NCBI GenBank assembly: GCA_951799445.1
Contig: OX637288.1
Span: 28,127,288 to 28,191,287, forward strand
Origin: Pseudisothecium myosuroides
Taxonomy: Eukaryota; Streptophyta; Bryopsida; Hypnales; Lembophyllaceae
Direction of reading: 5' to 3'
Length of the DNA stretch: 64,000 nucleotides
Positions 24,674 through 36,722 of the stretch are shown here, in pieces. Under the pieces are notes generated by a model. The model worked only from the letters and a program-made list of their open reading frames with translations. It did no database searches and was not told the DNA's origin. The stretch's first letter is position 1. Each line of letters begins with the position of its first letter. The position numbers and the translations under genes are program-made.

Positions 24674-27428
24674 ATGGCGTACAGGAATTTAACAATTCTA
24701 GCGTTGCTTGCCTTCGCCGTGGTGGCTCCGCGCGCGTCGTCTCAATCGATCCCCGCGGACGTGCAATGCTTGCTCGATTTCAAGCGTTCCGTGACGGACC
24801 CTGGCAACAATTTAGCAACCTGGAAGGAAAGCGACGCGGCGAATGTTTGTTTCTGGGACGGCGTGCAGTGTTTCGGCAACCAGGAGCTTCCCGTCTACCG
24901 TTTGCTCTTGTCTCGTTTCGGTCTCTCCAGTCCGTGGCCCACGGTGCTCGCCAAGTGCACCGGCCTGCAGACCATCGACTTGTCTTACAATTCCTTCGCA
25001 GGTCCGATTCCCGTGAACATGAGCGTCGACTTCCCCAACTTGGTCACCCTCACGCTCCACCACAACAGTTTCAACGGGTTAATCCCTGTCAGTCTCGGCG
25101 ACTGCAAGTATCTGAACGATCTCTTGTTGAATGACAATAGCTTTTCGGGGGAGATTCCAGCGCACCTGGCTGAAGCGCCTCGTCTCTCTAGCCTGGACTT
25201 GTCGAACAACCAGCTTTCAGGCGTCATTCCAAGTGCGCTCGCCGCGTCCCTTCCTGGAACAAATATACCAAAGTTCAATGCTTCATCCTTCGACGGAAAT
25301 CTCTACCTGTGCGGTGCGCCGCTCCCCAACCCTTGTCGCAAATTACCCAAGAAGGGCAACTCCAAAACAGGGGCCATCGTGGGCGGCATCGTCGGTGGCG
25401 TGGTGGCGTTCATCACCTCACTCGCGTTAGGGTTTTGGTATTACCTCCGTCACTCGCGGTCGAAAGCGAAGATAGTTCAAGCCTCTTTCCCGAGACGACG
25501 AAAGCCATCGCGAGCGAAGGTTTCCTTCACGAAGGACACCAAATGGCTAAAACGGATTCGCGACCCGAGCACCATCACCGTCGCCATGTTCGACAACCCA
25601 ACCTCGACGATCGGCTTCAAGGAGCTCATGCAAGGGACGAGTAACTTCAGCAGCGAGAATGTGATTTCCACAAACTCAACTGGGACGTTGTACAAGGCGA
25701 CATTTAACGATGGGTCCTCGGTGGCGATCAGGCGGTTGCGTGTAACCTCGCATAACGATAAAGCTTTTCGTACTGAGATGGAAGCGCTTGGAAACCTCAA
25801 GCATCGAAATCTTGTGCCGTTGCTTGGGTATTGCGTGGCCGCGGGCGAGCGATTGCTCGTGTATCAGCACATGCCCGCGGGGTCGCTGTGGGAGCGCTTG
25901 CATTGTGGGTTTGAGAAGCTGCCGTGGGCAGATCGCGTGAAAGTTGCGACGGGGGCTGCGAGGGGGTTGGCGTTTCTGCACCATAGCTGCAATCCGCGCG
26001 TGCTGCACAGAAACGTGAACGCCAAGACCATCCTACTCGAGGACGACAATGAGCCGCGCATCACCGACTTCGGACTCGCGAGGCTCACCAATCCGAATGA
26101 CACGCATGTAAGCCGGCTCTCGTCTTGAATTTTCTATCAAAAACGTTTTTCTGATTTTTTCCCCCCATCCGTATGGCAACAGCCGCAGCCAGAAGTAGGC
26201 AGAAGTAACAGACTAACCAAGTCCTGGCAAGGGTGACACCCTGCCAGGCTACGGATGGACAAGTCTATTTCCTTAGTATGTTGATATGAAATCAAAATGT
26301 TAGCTAAATTGTGAAGCAATAGTTAAGAAAATTAAAGCAATATTTTAGTGCAAGTAAAAGAAATACAACGTAATAATTAGATTATATCAGTGAAAAACCA
26401 ATAAATAAAAGAGTATTATAGATATTGGTACATTTGGCTCAAATTTTCCCCCTATATCAAAAAGAGAAAAGAACAGACCCTAGTACCACAAGCTACATGA
26501 GCAAACGACCAATCCACGACCAAATTGAGAACAATGGCAACTACTGCTAGTCAAAACAGTGCTGTATTCCATTAAACTTGTCCCCATTCTAACCCTTAGA
26601 TCAATGAAAAAATGTAGATTTGGATGTTCTTGATCAGTTGTACAGATATTGGGTTGTTCTTGATTTTCTTGAGTAAGTCCTTGTTTTGAGAATGATTGTA
26701 CAAAATCCGCAACCAATACTTTAAGTAGTTAACTTGAAAAGTACAACAACTCATGTTGTTATTTCTCAAAACAAGATCTTACTTTCACATTACCGAAATA
26801 ACTAAATGGTCCAGTTGTGTCGAAAGAAAACTAATATAACAAGTTGTTTTCATTTGTCACAAGAAATCCAACAATCTAACAAACAAATGATGGGACCAAC
26901 GGGCGTGAGCATGCACAGGTGAGCACGTTTTTCAATGGCGACTACGGCGACGTCGGGTACGTGGCGCCGGAGATCGCGCGCACCTTCCAGGCCACCATGA
27001 AAGCCGACGTCTACAGCTTCGGCGTGGTGATGTTGGAGCTCGTGACGGGACAAAAGGCCACCGACGTCACACCCCTTGTGGGCAGCCAGGACTTTCGAGG
27101 GAACCTGGTGCAATACGTGACGGGCTTGTCGCAGGCCGTGCAGGCGGTGGATCCATCGATGAAAGACCGCCCCACCGACAGCAAAACCACCGACGACGAC
27201 AGCGCGGTCGATGAGGAGATTCTTCAGATTCTCAAAGTGGCGGTGTCGTGTGTGTCGGCGGAGCCCAAGGAGCGTCCGAACATGTTCGAAGTGTATCAGC
27301 TGCTCAGGGCCATTGGGCAGAAGTACAATTACACTTCGCCGTATGATGATTTGCCCACATTGTGTGAGGAGGAAACTCATGTCGATGTTCATGAAACGAT
27401 TCTTGTCCAAGTTCAGTTCGACGAATGA
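24674..27428 (+). CDS. LRR receptor-like pseudokinase of the BIR group, 2 exons
   Basis: Plasma-membrane LRR receptor-like protein resembling BAK1-interacting receptors (BIR), which restrain BAK1/SERK co-receptors in immunity and growth (family knowledge). Exons 24674-26107 and 26919-27428 join in phase within the activation loop, giving 647 residues. Signal peptide about 1-24; N-cap with DVQCLLDFKRSVTDP; about five LRRs (LQTIDLSYNSFAGPIP, LVTLTLHHNSFNGLIP, LNDLLLNDNSFSGEIP, LSSLDLSNNQLSGVIP); membrane segment about 233-257; kinase-like domain from about 310. Several catalytic features are lost: the glycine loop reads STNSTGTLYKA, the beta-3 lysine is Arg353 (VAIRR) and the HRD aspartate is Asn447 (HRN). 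DFG (Asp465) and APE remain. An upstream in-frame ATG at 24608 would add 22 residues before the signal peptide; 24674 is preferred because it places the hydrophobic core at the start. Confidence 0.92.
26166..26259. repeat. Hairpin sequence in the receptor gene intron
   Basis: CCATCCGTA at 26166 pairs with TACGGATGG ending 26259. Inside lies a second stem, CCTGGCAAGGGTG / CACCCTGCCAGG (26223-26249). It could be a tiny MITE or remnant; no flanking duplication was recognised. Confidence 0.5.
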
Positions 27429-27475
27429 CCAGCTGCTTGCCGGCGTTTCGTTTGGGTTCAGGTAGGAAACGCTGA

Positions 27476-27766
27476 AGGTAACTACACCTAAAATCTTTGC
27501 ACAAATAAGCAATTCAACATGGTTCCCATTATTATTGATTGAAAACCTTTTTGTGGGGTCTTGTTGCAAGTCAAAAGGGGATTCTAGATTATCTTAGAAT
27601 GCATTTTTTGGACACCATTTGAATAAACTACGAATTTTCAAAGTGCTGAAAATAGGGTTTAGGGTAACCTACTGTAGACTCTCATGAATTGAGTGGAAAT
27701 ACATTTTAAACAAGAATCTAGACTGTGCAGTATTAGAAAGTGGTTGAAATTAGGTGTAGTTACCTT
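27476..27766. mobile_element. MITE with perfect 17-bp ends (AAGGTAACTACACCTAA), copy A
   Basis: Left end AAGGTAACTACACCTAA and right end TTAGGTGTAGTTACCTT are exact inverse copies. The interior matches the copy at 32417-32694 (AATAAGCAATT, TCTTGTTG.AAGTC, TCTAGATT, AGACTCTCATGAAT). It starts 48 bp after the receptor stop codon and so probably lies in that gene's 3' untranslated region. About 291 bp, no coding frame. Confidence 0.8.
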
Positions 27767-29145
27767 AAACCCACAATCAAGAATTTGGAGGTTATAGGAC
27801 ACATTTATGCTACTCTTTGAATCATGGATTTCATAATATCATATGAGGAATGATATTGTTCATTGCTTTACATAATTGGAGGTGTTTGAGAGTTATAGTA
27901 TCCTTAGATTGAGCATGGTCTAACTATTGATGTTTTGTCTGGTAACATGAAAATAGAGTCTTCTGATGAAAAATAACAGCCCTTGTCATTCTCACTCTAT
28001 TTTTTAATGATTCACACTAGATTACATAATTACTCACAATGGAATGTAAGACTCTTTGATTTTTCCTTAAGTTTTCATGTTGTCCATATTGAAATTTTAA
28101 GGTTATAATGCATGCATATATTATAAGGTAATACAATTATAAAGGAAACTTGAAGGTTGTAGTAGGAGCTATTTTCATATTCAATTGAACTCTAGTCTAT
28201 AACTAAATATTGGGTTCTCACTGGTGGAGGTTCCTTACGAGCAAAAGTTATACTCCGTACAATGTTTTGTTTTGTTTTGACAGATTCTCATTTATTGGCT
28301 CCGGATTGAAGAGGAGGAAGCTTTGCATAGACAAAAGCTACATGTGAGCAAGACCTTACTCAAAAAGCAAGCCAAACAACACCTCTCCTAGCATAACTGC
28401 TTGTTTCTTAATGATGGATTAAGGTCAAGTGACGGAAATGCGTGTTTCTACCAGTGTTAACCACATGCTGCAAGCATGTATGAGGTTAATTGATATTTGC
28501 AAAGCCCGGAGGTGACCTGATCGATATGCAGCTTGTCTCTTAATTTTTTTGGTTCAATCTTAAGCTGGAGTTGAACTTCGTTGGAGGCAATGCAGACATA
28601 GATATTGCTCGAACAAGATACACTGAAAGGCCACCGATGTGAAAGATTCAATATCTCAATCAGGTAGCGGCATACTGTAAGAACTGTTGATCATCATTGT
28701 AAAGATGAAATATTTATTTATTTGGATTAAATTTTGTACGACTCCACAAGAGATGATCGTAATCTCGTAAAACCTGTTGCTACACTCGTTCTCCTACATA
28801 CAAAATTAGCAAAAGAGCGTAGGAGTGAGAAAAAGCTGCCAGCTCCTATGAGCACTTTGGCAAGCGGCTGCGCATTCCAGAGTCGAAACACCTACATTTG
28901 AATCCGACATATAATCTACAAATAGCCTTTTACCATTTAGAATCTACTTGATACTGGAGGAGTCAACAAGGTTTTCACTTTAAAAACCTGCAGTTGTACG
29001 CTCTAGTAATCAGAGATTCTGAAAAACAATAATGTACAATCCTGGAATAACAAAACTGCTAATGTTACAAGTGAAAAGTGCTAAGCGCACTCTCTGAAAA
29101 AAGAAAAAAACAGAAATAATGCTTCAGCTCCACAGTAGGAAGAGC
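27767..29145. other. Spacer between convergent genes, no gene seen
   Basis: AT-rich to about 28250, then moderately balanced. The receptor gene (+) and the GNAT gene (-) converge here, so both 3' ends lie in this stretch. Short frames only. Confidence 0.45.
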
Positions 29146-31750
29146 TCAAATAAATTTGTGCAACAACGAACGGCGTGGACGAGCTTGTCGCCTTGCATCC
29201 GAAGCACTCTCCTCCTTTTCAAGGAAAAAACCACCCTTGCTGTAGAGCTTGACGGCGGCATCATTTGTGGCCACGACATGGACGTACAAACTGGTAACTC
29301 CTGAAACATTTGCCCAGAAAGGAATTGTTTAGATCAAGCAGCGGGCCCATTATCTGTCACCATGGGGAGTAAAGTTGGAAAAAAAATATCCGACTCAAGG
29401 ATAAAAATATCCCTAGAAAAGAGCGTAAATCACAGGAGCAAAGTGGGAAATCGTGGTCAAGCATACCCCATAGCTGAGCAATCTTTTGAGCATGCTGTAG
29501 GAGAGCCACACCGATGCCCCGCTGGCGCATCAGAGGCGCCACACATACATTTGAGAGGTAGCCTCTTCCACGATCTGCATTGAGACCCTGCATTGCGATT
29601 GCCCACGTTGTTTATGAGAAGCCTAAATCTCGACAGTAGGTTAAGTTTGGGTTCTCATACGTCGGTGCTCGGTATTCCCCTTCCAACAGTACATTCGCAT
29701 CATAAAAGAAAGAAAAATACCACCAAATTAATTGAAATTTTGGGGACAGGAATAGTATAGAGCAGCAGGTTGACGTTCTGTAAGGTATCGAAGGTGACGA
29801 AGTTCAGTCCAAAGTACAGAGGACCCAACTGTACTTCTAAAAATCAAAGGTCAATGAGATCAACTCCTCCTAGAAGACCATTTTTTCAAACCCAATGTCG
29901 GACAGCCTACACAGCCTAGCAGGCATTCAAGCTTTATCAAAAAACCTACTTGCTCCACTCGATAGGGTTAGTGCTTTATGAGGGTCTGCAAGGAGCACCT
30001 TGAAGCTAGAATCAGAGATCTTCAACTGCGGAAGTTTTCAGAGCATCTGGCTAGGAGGAAGAAACCGTAGGTCTACTGTTGCAACATGCCATAGAGACTT
30101 TGACAAAGACAGGACTTCCATCACAAACCGAAAAGCAGTGCAATAACCTCATCTGACATCTTTTCCGAAAATTCTGATATTTTTGCAATCAGGTGGTCAA
30201 CAAAAATCGGAGCTCACCTCGGGTTTATTCCCCACGATTTCTCCAGGTAGAACTTTCCCTTGATTCAAATCAAGAGATCCTACCAGCACGTGCTCCTCGC
30301 CATTTACAAACGTCACCTGCTCAGCGAGCACTCACTCTTAGCCCACCCAGCGAGCACACGAAAACCCAGGTAGAGGATTCTCTTTCCCTCACTTTTATGA
30401 ATTTTAACCAACACGTACGAGCAGGGTTTTTTTTTTCATTTTTACTGAAGTGCCATAGTGGCGATATTGAATGTTATAGTGGTGCTCCAAATTTCAACAT
30501 TCATTCACATGTTGAATAGAAAATATCATATTAGCACATATAACATATAAATAATTCAATTCTCATCCAGAATCTGGCAATTTCATCTAAGATTTTTTTT
30601 ATATTTGAAATTTTCTGGCGATTTTCCACCTTTTTAGTACCATTTTTTTCTATAGGCATGGTGCCAGGCCATAAAATTTGGTGCAATTTTGCACCAAATC
30701 GCCGGAAAAAAACCCACTGCGTACGAGTATGCTTTCGTTCGGAGATCACTCAAAAGATCCCCATGCAGTGATCACTTTCGGTACAACAAGAGCCAGACTC
30801 TCTGGCGATCAAATGTTTCTCACTCAATGTATGATGAATTCATATGCGATCTACCAAAGTGCGAGGTTGTAAACCACTATTGAAGGTACAGTACACAACC
30901 CGATTCAAAAAAAAGATCAGTGGCAAAATAGAAATTTAGCCAAGTCACTTGCTAATTGAAGGCCAACCAAGCGTTGACTGGAAACAAGGATCAGCAATAG
31001 GAGACGGGATTAGGTTCCTAACGGTTTAAGTAGATCATCTACCTGATTCTGCAATTCAAAGCATTCAAACGAAACAAGGACAATCAATCCATGCAGGGAA
31101 TTTGCAGCAGGGAGGTATTCGCACCTTCAATGCAGGATGGAGATCCACGATCGATCGATCATCAAGGCAGGCGAGGGGATAGAGCGCCAGAGTGCACACA
31201 ATGCGCTTGTAGCCTTGCTCCAGTCCAGCCACTTTAGATGAGAGCGCCGAGAACTCGTCGTCAGTCTTCATCTTGCGATGCAACTACGCAAATTCACACA
31301 AGCCACTCCAACCAAAAATCAGGCCAAAATCCCAAACACTACCCCAAAATACCACAAGATAACCGCAATTCCAAGGCAATCACAAATTCAAGGCAACCCG
31401 AATTTCATTACCTTGAGGGCTTCTTCTGTGCGTCCTTCGGGGTACGTATAGAACGAGAGCGCACGCAAATAGGCCGCGGCTCGAATGACGTCCGGCGAGC
31501 GTCCTTCATGGAACACCAACCCCTCCTTCACGCATTGCAGGACGCTCGTCTCAAACCCAATTCCATCAAACCCTACTTTCTCAACAGAAACCTCACAAGG
31601 CGCCGCGCAAGCTACGATCCTCACGCCTAGTACTCGCACCGGGGGGATTCTCCTAACAGTAACAGGCTTCACAAACCCTAGTTTACTCGTCCGAGCAGAA
31701 ACGACAACCAATCCCACAGGGGTGCTGGACAACAAGCTGGGAATCGCCAT
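29146..31750 (-). CDS. GNAT N-acetyltransferase, probably plastid-targeted, 4 exons
   Basis: Acetyl-CoA-dependent N-acetyltransferase of the plant GNAT family, several of which acetylate plastid proteins. Exons on the minus strand: 31750-31412, 31283-31125, 29587-29467 and 29300-29146; phases agree and give about 257 residues. The first about 50 residues are Ser-, Val- and Arg-rich with few acids, as in a plastid transit peptide. Exon 2 carries KVAGLEQGYKRIVCTLALYP. Exon 3 carries GYLSNVCVAPLMRQRGIGVA, the acetyl-CoA-binding Q/RxxGxG/A motif. Exon 4 carries TSLYVHVVATNDAAVKLYSK and GGFFLEKEE, the last GNAT strand and helix. The ATG at 31750 was preferred over an upstream GTG. The exon-2 acceptor could also be at 31271, 12 bases further in, in the same phase. 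Intron 2 (about 1.5 kb) hosts dispersed repeats. Confidence 0.87.
30422..30700. repeat. Dispersed repeat in GNAT intron 2, also at 43817-44090
   Basis: The two copies share a poly-T start, TTCATTTTT, GTGGCGAT, AATGTTATAGTGG, GCTCCAAATTTCAACATT and CAATTTCATC blocks over about 270 bp, in the same orientation. The copy here ends in a small palindrome, TTTGGTGCAATTTTGCACCAA. No coding frame. Confidence 0.7.
30726..30890. repeat. Dispersed repeat in GNAT intron 2, inverted relative to 56930-57140
   Basis: Positions 30769-30803 are an exact 35-bp inverted match to 57029-57063 (core GTACAACAAGAGCCAGACTC). Weaker similarity continues on both sides. A third, diverged copy lies at about 63301-63560. 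Confidence 0.7.
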
Positions 31751-32416
31751 GGCAGGCACCACCTCGGATGGACGTCAAAACTTTAATCAAAACCAATCGT
31801 CACCTCACCATCGACAAATTTCTGGCGACATCGATCTGGCACTAAAACCCTATTACCCAAAATCAAATCTCGCACCCACACACAATTTCCAATTATCACC
31901 ACCACACAATGCGGGCTCCTTCTGATCACTTCGCACGCAATTCGGGATACAAACTTACGAAATTCGCATCATATACACAAGCGAAATTAAGGGCCAAACT
32001 CTGCATTCAGGAATTGAAAATCAAAGGCGCGATGAATTGAATGATTGATTGATTGAGGTGATCAGTAGCTGCTGGTAGGGTTTCAGAGTTTTAAACTGCA
32101 CATGATCCGTTGCATGTGGTCAACTTGCTGATCTCTTATCCATAAAAGGCGTCCTCCACACCTTTCGATGTGCGCTTCTTATGACTTCAGGTTGACAATA
32201 CTAAGCTTATGACTTTCACGGAATCGATCGATCGCAAGCTGCTTCGACATGTGATTGTGGATACTCGTCGTTTCCTGATGTAGAAACACGAAACAAATGT
32301 CTCGATGACGCAATTCTGCGATCGGGAAGCTCACTGTTCACGGTGAACCCTTAAACCCTAAAACCCTAAACCCTTAGCCAGGACGTTTTGCGTTACTTTG
32401 ACAATTGGAAACTTAT
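31751..32416. promoter_or_regulatory. Upstream region of the GNAT gene
   Basis: Moderately GC-balanced sequence directly upstream of the minus-strand GNAT start. It contains CCCTAAACCC-like runs near 32350 (AACCCTAAAACCCTAAACCC), which match the plant telobox promoter motif or a short interstitial telomere-like run. No gene seen. Confidence 0.4.
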
Positions 32417-32694
32417 AAGGTAACTATACACCTAAATGTCCAAATAAGCAATTGAGCATTGTTCCTATTATTAAATTGCCTAATTTTAGGTTGGATCTTG
32501 TTGGAAGTCTAGAAAGTGCTCTAGATTCCTTTCTCGTGCATTTATTGAACACCAGATGAATAAAGTAAAGTGCTAAAATAAATGTTTCTAAAACCAATCC
32601 TAGACTCTCATGAATAGTTGAAGTATATTTTAGGCAAGAATATATAGGAGTCTATTTTAGAAAGGGATTAAAATTAGGTGTATATATTAACCTT
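32417..32694. mobile_element. MITE of the GGTAACTACACCTAA family, copy B
   Basis: Left end AAGGTAACTATACACCTAAA and right end TTAGGTGTATATATTAACCTT are imperfect inverse copies. The interior is collinear with copy A at 27476-27766. Copy B is more diverged at its ends. About 278 bp. Confidence 0.75.
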
Positions 32695-34789
32695 AATTTT
32701 TGCATCCAATGTTTTTTTAAAGCTTTATCAATAAAGGTTTTTAAAGCTCTATTAATAGTATAGGATTGTTTTTTAAGTTAAGTTGAAGTCATACTACTAT
32801 AGTTATTTTTTTACTTTTTTATAGTTTGTTATTCAATTTTTTACTTTTTAATTTAGCGTGTTGTAACATTTTAGTTCATTGCACTAAATCCTTAATTACT
32901 AAAAATTCTAGCATTCACTATTTGGATTACAAACGTTTTCAAGAGCTTCCTACAAGGTGTACATGGAAAGGATGAAATACATTCAAGTTTGTTGAAAAAG
33001 CAAATTTTGTCTATTCTTCAACAATGTGATTAGCATAGTCACTTAATGATTTCTTGGTGACTTACTTCATGAATTTTATACAAGGCTCTTAATCAATTCA
33101 TGTAGGGACAGAAAGAAATGAAAAAATTACAAAAGTGAAGATTTTAGGTCTAGAACTTGGTTAGGCCATAATTTATTTTGCTCCAAAAATTCCAGACCTA
33201 CCTTATTATTTATGTTCTACTCTTTGGATAAAGGTATGTAAAAATCTATATATTCTATTTGACTTTTAAAATACAAATTATGCACTAAAATATAGCAAGA
33301 CATACACCTTTGAATTGATAATTCAACAATTAGCATCTTTCATTTGAATGTCACTTTAAAATTTAATCCTTTTTGTGCTTAAATACGACACCACTCATTT
33401 AGAAAATGTAACCATTTTTGTAGCTTCTAAGACATATATCAAGTGCAACCCAAATTGGAAGTGCCAATGTCATTTGATTTAGATCAGCATGAATACAAAC
33501 TTTTGTCATTTATTTAGTACATATTTTAAACCATGCACCTTTTATATCAAATACAAAAAAAAAGATTGTGTTGTGTTCAAAATTGAACTTCTAAGACCTT
33601 TAGAGGTAAAAACTTGATTTTGACTTCCAAAATGACTTATTTTTGCTTTTAAATGAAAATTGACAAGATAAAGCTTTTCAAGTTTAGTTTCTACATACTT
33701 TGCTTGAAAACTTTGAAAAAATTTAAATTGACTAATTGTAGTTCAAGTTGGTGTCTATAATCTTGTTTCTGAATATATAATGACATGTCATCTTGGTTTA
33801 CACTATTATATTATAAATTATAATATACATCTATACTAAAAATTTCAAAATTTTAAATCTCATATTCTACTTCACATGAATTTTCATCACTTTTTCATCA
33901 AAAATTAACAATAGTTCCAAACTTGTACAAATTTAAAAAAAATTATGACTTATAGAAGACACACACAATAAACATGTTGCAATAAGTTGTTTTATGCATA
34001 ACAACAAGACAAAAAAAAACACAATTATAAATCAAAATTCAAGTGGACCATTAGTATGAACATAGGCATAGATAGTCATGCATAATAAATGGCAATTGCA
34101 TATGCAAGGTCCTAGATTGAATCTACAGCAAAGTATTTTCTATATTATTGAAATAAATTTTTTGGTGCAAACAAGTTTGCTTAGACCTAGGTCAAATGGT
34201 GATAAAATAAATTTGCCCCATGTGTACAATTTTGTAGCTAGGAAGTGCAAGAACAATGCCAAAAATTCTATTTAGGAAGAGGAAAATTCAATGCAACTTG
34301 AATTCATGTAATAACACCTTGTTATTGTTATAAAAATTCAAATGCAATATACAATAAGAATTAAAATAAGAACAAAATGAAGGTAGTATCTCAATGACTT
34401 ATAGGACAACTCTACTAGGTGCTAAATATCCACCCCCTTTGAGTGCACAACTAACCAAAATAGGCGTATCTATTATGTACTTTAAGCTCTCATAAACTAA
34501 AGCTTCACATTTTAGGCAAAAAATTTGTACCATATCATATATTTTAATAATGAGTCACAATTAGGTGCAATTATCTTATGACCTTTGAAGTGCCGGTAGC
34601 CAATTCTATGAAATGTTTCCTACTCAAATTTCCACAAGACCAGATAGATAGAAACTCCGGACTTCGAGGAAGGCCGGCGTGAATAAAGTGTTTGTTTGTC
34701 ATGACAATGAGCCAATGTCCACCGGATCAAGGGCCATTGATGCAAGACTTCTCTTCCCTTTCGAGAATAAACTACAAGACCAAATATAA
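32695..34789. other. AT-rich intergenic DNA, no gene seen
   Basis: Very AT-rich, with no frame carrying motifs. A decayed fragment of the GGTAACTACACC MITE family is likely at about 34480-34582 (CTCTCATAAACTAAAGC, TTTTAGGCAAAAAATT, CAATTAGGTGCAATTA). Confidence 0.45.
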
Positions 34790-35446
34790 TTAATCCCTAA
34801 TAGTTCATGAATATATTTCACAAAAAAAACACTTCAAATTGCCATTTCTAGTGCAAAGAGCTATAATGAAAAAAAAATTATTTTTTAATATTCAACAATA
34901 AGATCTTGCACAAGACATGTATGAAAATGTGTGTAAAAAATTTCATTCATTTTGATCATGTAGATTGTAAAGATTAGTGTTCAAAGTAAAAAGAAAAAAT
35001 ATTTTTTCACCTCATATAACTAGGATTTTATACTTTGAATCCCTGTAATTTAAATTTTTTGCACAACAAAGTTTTGAGGTTTAAATCTTTATGGTGTAGA
35101 ATTGAGCTAAAAATCTAGGAAAAAAATTCAAAAAAAAAAATCATTCTTAAAAAATTGCTTAATAGTAATAAGGATAAAATGGAAGGAAAAATTATATTAT
35201 TAATAGTTCTAAAATTGAATTGAATATATCAGTCCTAATGGTCAAATTGTTGCAGCAAGTAACCTACACCCTACAAATGTTTCAATTTTAAGAAATTTTC
35301 AATATTAAATTTGGATACAAATCCTGTACATGATTATTATTTTTTTAATTCTAATTGCTTGCAATACAAGGCACTTCATAACTTTCACATCAATTATTCA
35401 AATGGAATGAATCAAAGGTTTTTAGAAATAAATAAATATGTTCTAT

Positions 35447-35535
<89 letters not shown>

Positions 35536-35786
35536 TAATAATAATAATAATAATAAATTTTGACATCTTGCAGGGTTTTTTTGTTGACTGGAGTTAAGCA
35601 TTTTGAGCTTATGAGGGCATAATTTTTTCTCCCAAGCACCAAATGTAATAAAAAATTATATTGTCATAAAGATAATGCATTCTATAAATTCCATTTTTTT
35701 AAAAATTGCAGTCAAATTTGACATTATAGAAACCTACTCCAAATTCTATAGAACCGATTTCAAGACTTTGAACTTTTAGGAGTTAT
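34790..35786. mobile_element. TTAA-family element containing a (TAA)n tract
   Basis: Left end TTAATCCCTAATAGTTC; right end AACTTTTAGGAGTTAT is a decayed inverse with TTAT instead of TTAA. The interior shares CATAACTTTC, GAATGAATCAAAG and a CTCCCAAGCACC-type block with the 9078-9958 element. The microsatellite sits where the other copy has an A/T-rich run. About 1.0 kb. Confidence 0.5.
35446..35557. repeat. (TAA)n microsatellite, about 37 units
   Basis: Near-perfect TAA repeats over about 112 bp with two GAT interruptions. It produces a poly-tyrosine frame on the minus strand that is not a gene. Confidence 0.97.
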
Positions 35787-36722
35787 AAACTATGTAGGAA
35801 CAAAATTGTAAAAGTAGCGTGTGGTTCAACACAAGGCAATCAAATAACAAGAAAACAAGTATAAATCAGACATTGGTTGGAATATTAAGGTAGAAATATC
35901 TATTACTATTCATGTAAGCTAGTGTATATAGATGAAGTGAAAATCACAATTAGGCATTTTTTTCCTGTTAGAAAAATTAAAACTAGTAATAATAAAATTT
36001 TAAAAATTAAAAATTTGGAATTTTTGTATTTTCGGTGAATTTCTTAAGTTAAAACTAGAAGAAACTTCAAAGTATTCATGAATGAGGTGCATGTTTGGAG
36101 CATCTTGATTAAAACCCCAAACCATTTACTAAGCTTTTACAACCATTAAGCAACATTTATAAAGAAGGAACTATTTAAAGGAAACAATTTGATGTCAATA
36201 ATTGGTGACACTTTAATGGACACCTATTTGACAAAAGGGGGGAATAAATGGTGAAAGGTATAACTACCATAGCTAAAAAAGACTTAGGTGGTTAGTGGTC
36301 ATGCATAGTAGGTGGTGTTTGTAATATGAGGTCTTTAGATTCAAACTATAGTCGAGTATATCATCAATGGAGGACAAGAATAAATTGTACTCAGCGTTAA
36401 GGATAGATTTTTTTTGTTACAGGATAAGATTATTTGTAAAATAGAAAAAATCACTTCTATTGCAACTATACAAGGCATAGTCATGCTAGAGTGGTGGATG
36501 TTTCAACAAAAATCATTCATTCAAAAATATCGTTCATCATTGAGCTTGAGCTCTTTGGAGTGAAGAACGTAGACAGTAAAGCAAAGAAATGGTCCCCATT
36601 TTATTGTTCAAGAATGTTAGAGCATCTTCAATCCACTCCACTACATTCACCTATCAAAGTACAAGATCATTTGTCTCTAATTTATAAGGTTCATAGGTTC
36701 GTACAAATACAACACGATTTAC
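35787..36722. other. AT-rich intergenic DNA, no gene seen
   Basis: A 100-residue frame at 36491-36793 has no motif and runs into the foldback; it is not called. Confidence 0.4.

Noticed and set aside
26850..27569. 239-residue minus-strand open frame opposite receptor exon 2
   Set aside because: It lies antisense to the conserved kinase-like exon in GC-rich codons, has no family motif and is explained as a shadow of the real gene.
35412..35642. Poly-tyrosine open frame
   Set aside because: Produced by the (TAA)n microsatellite read on the minus strand.
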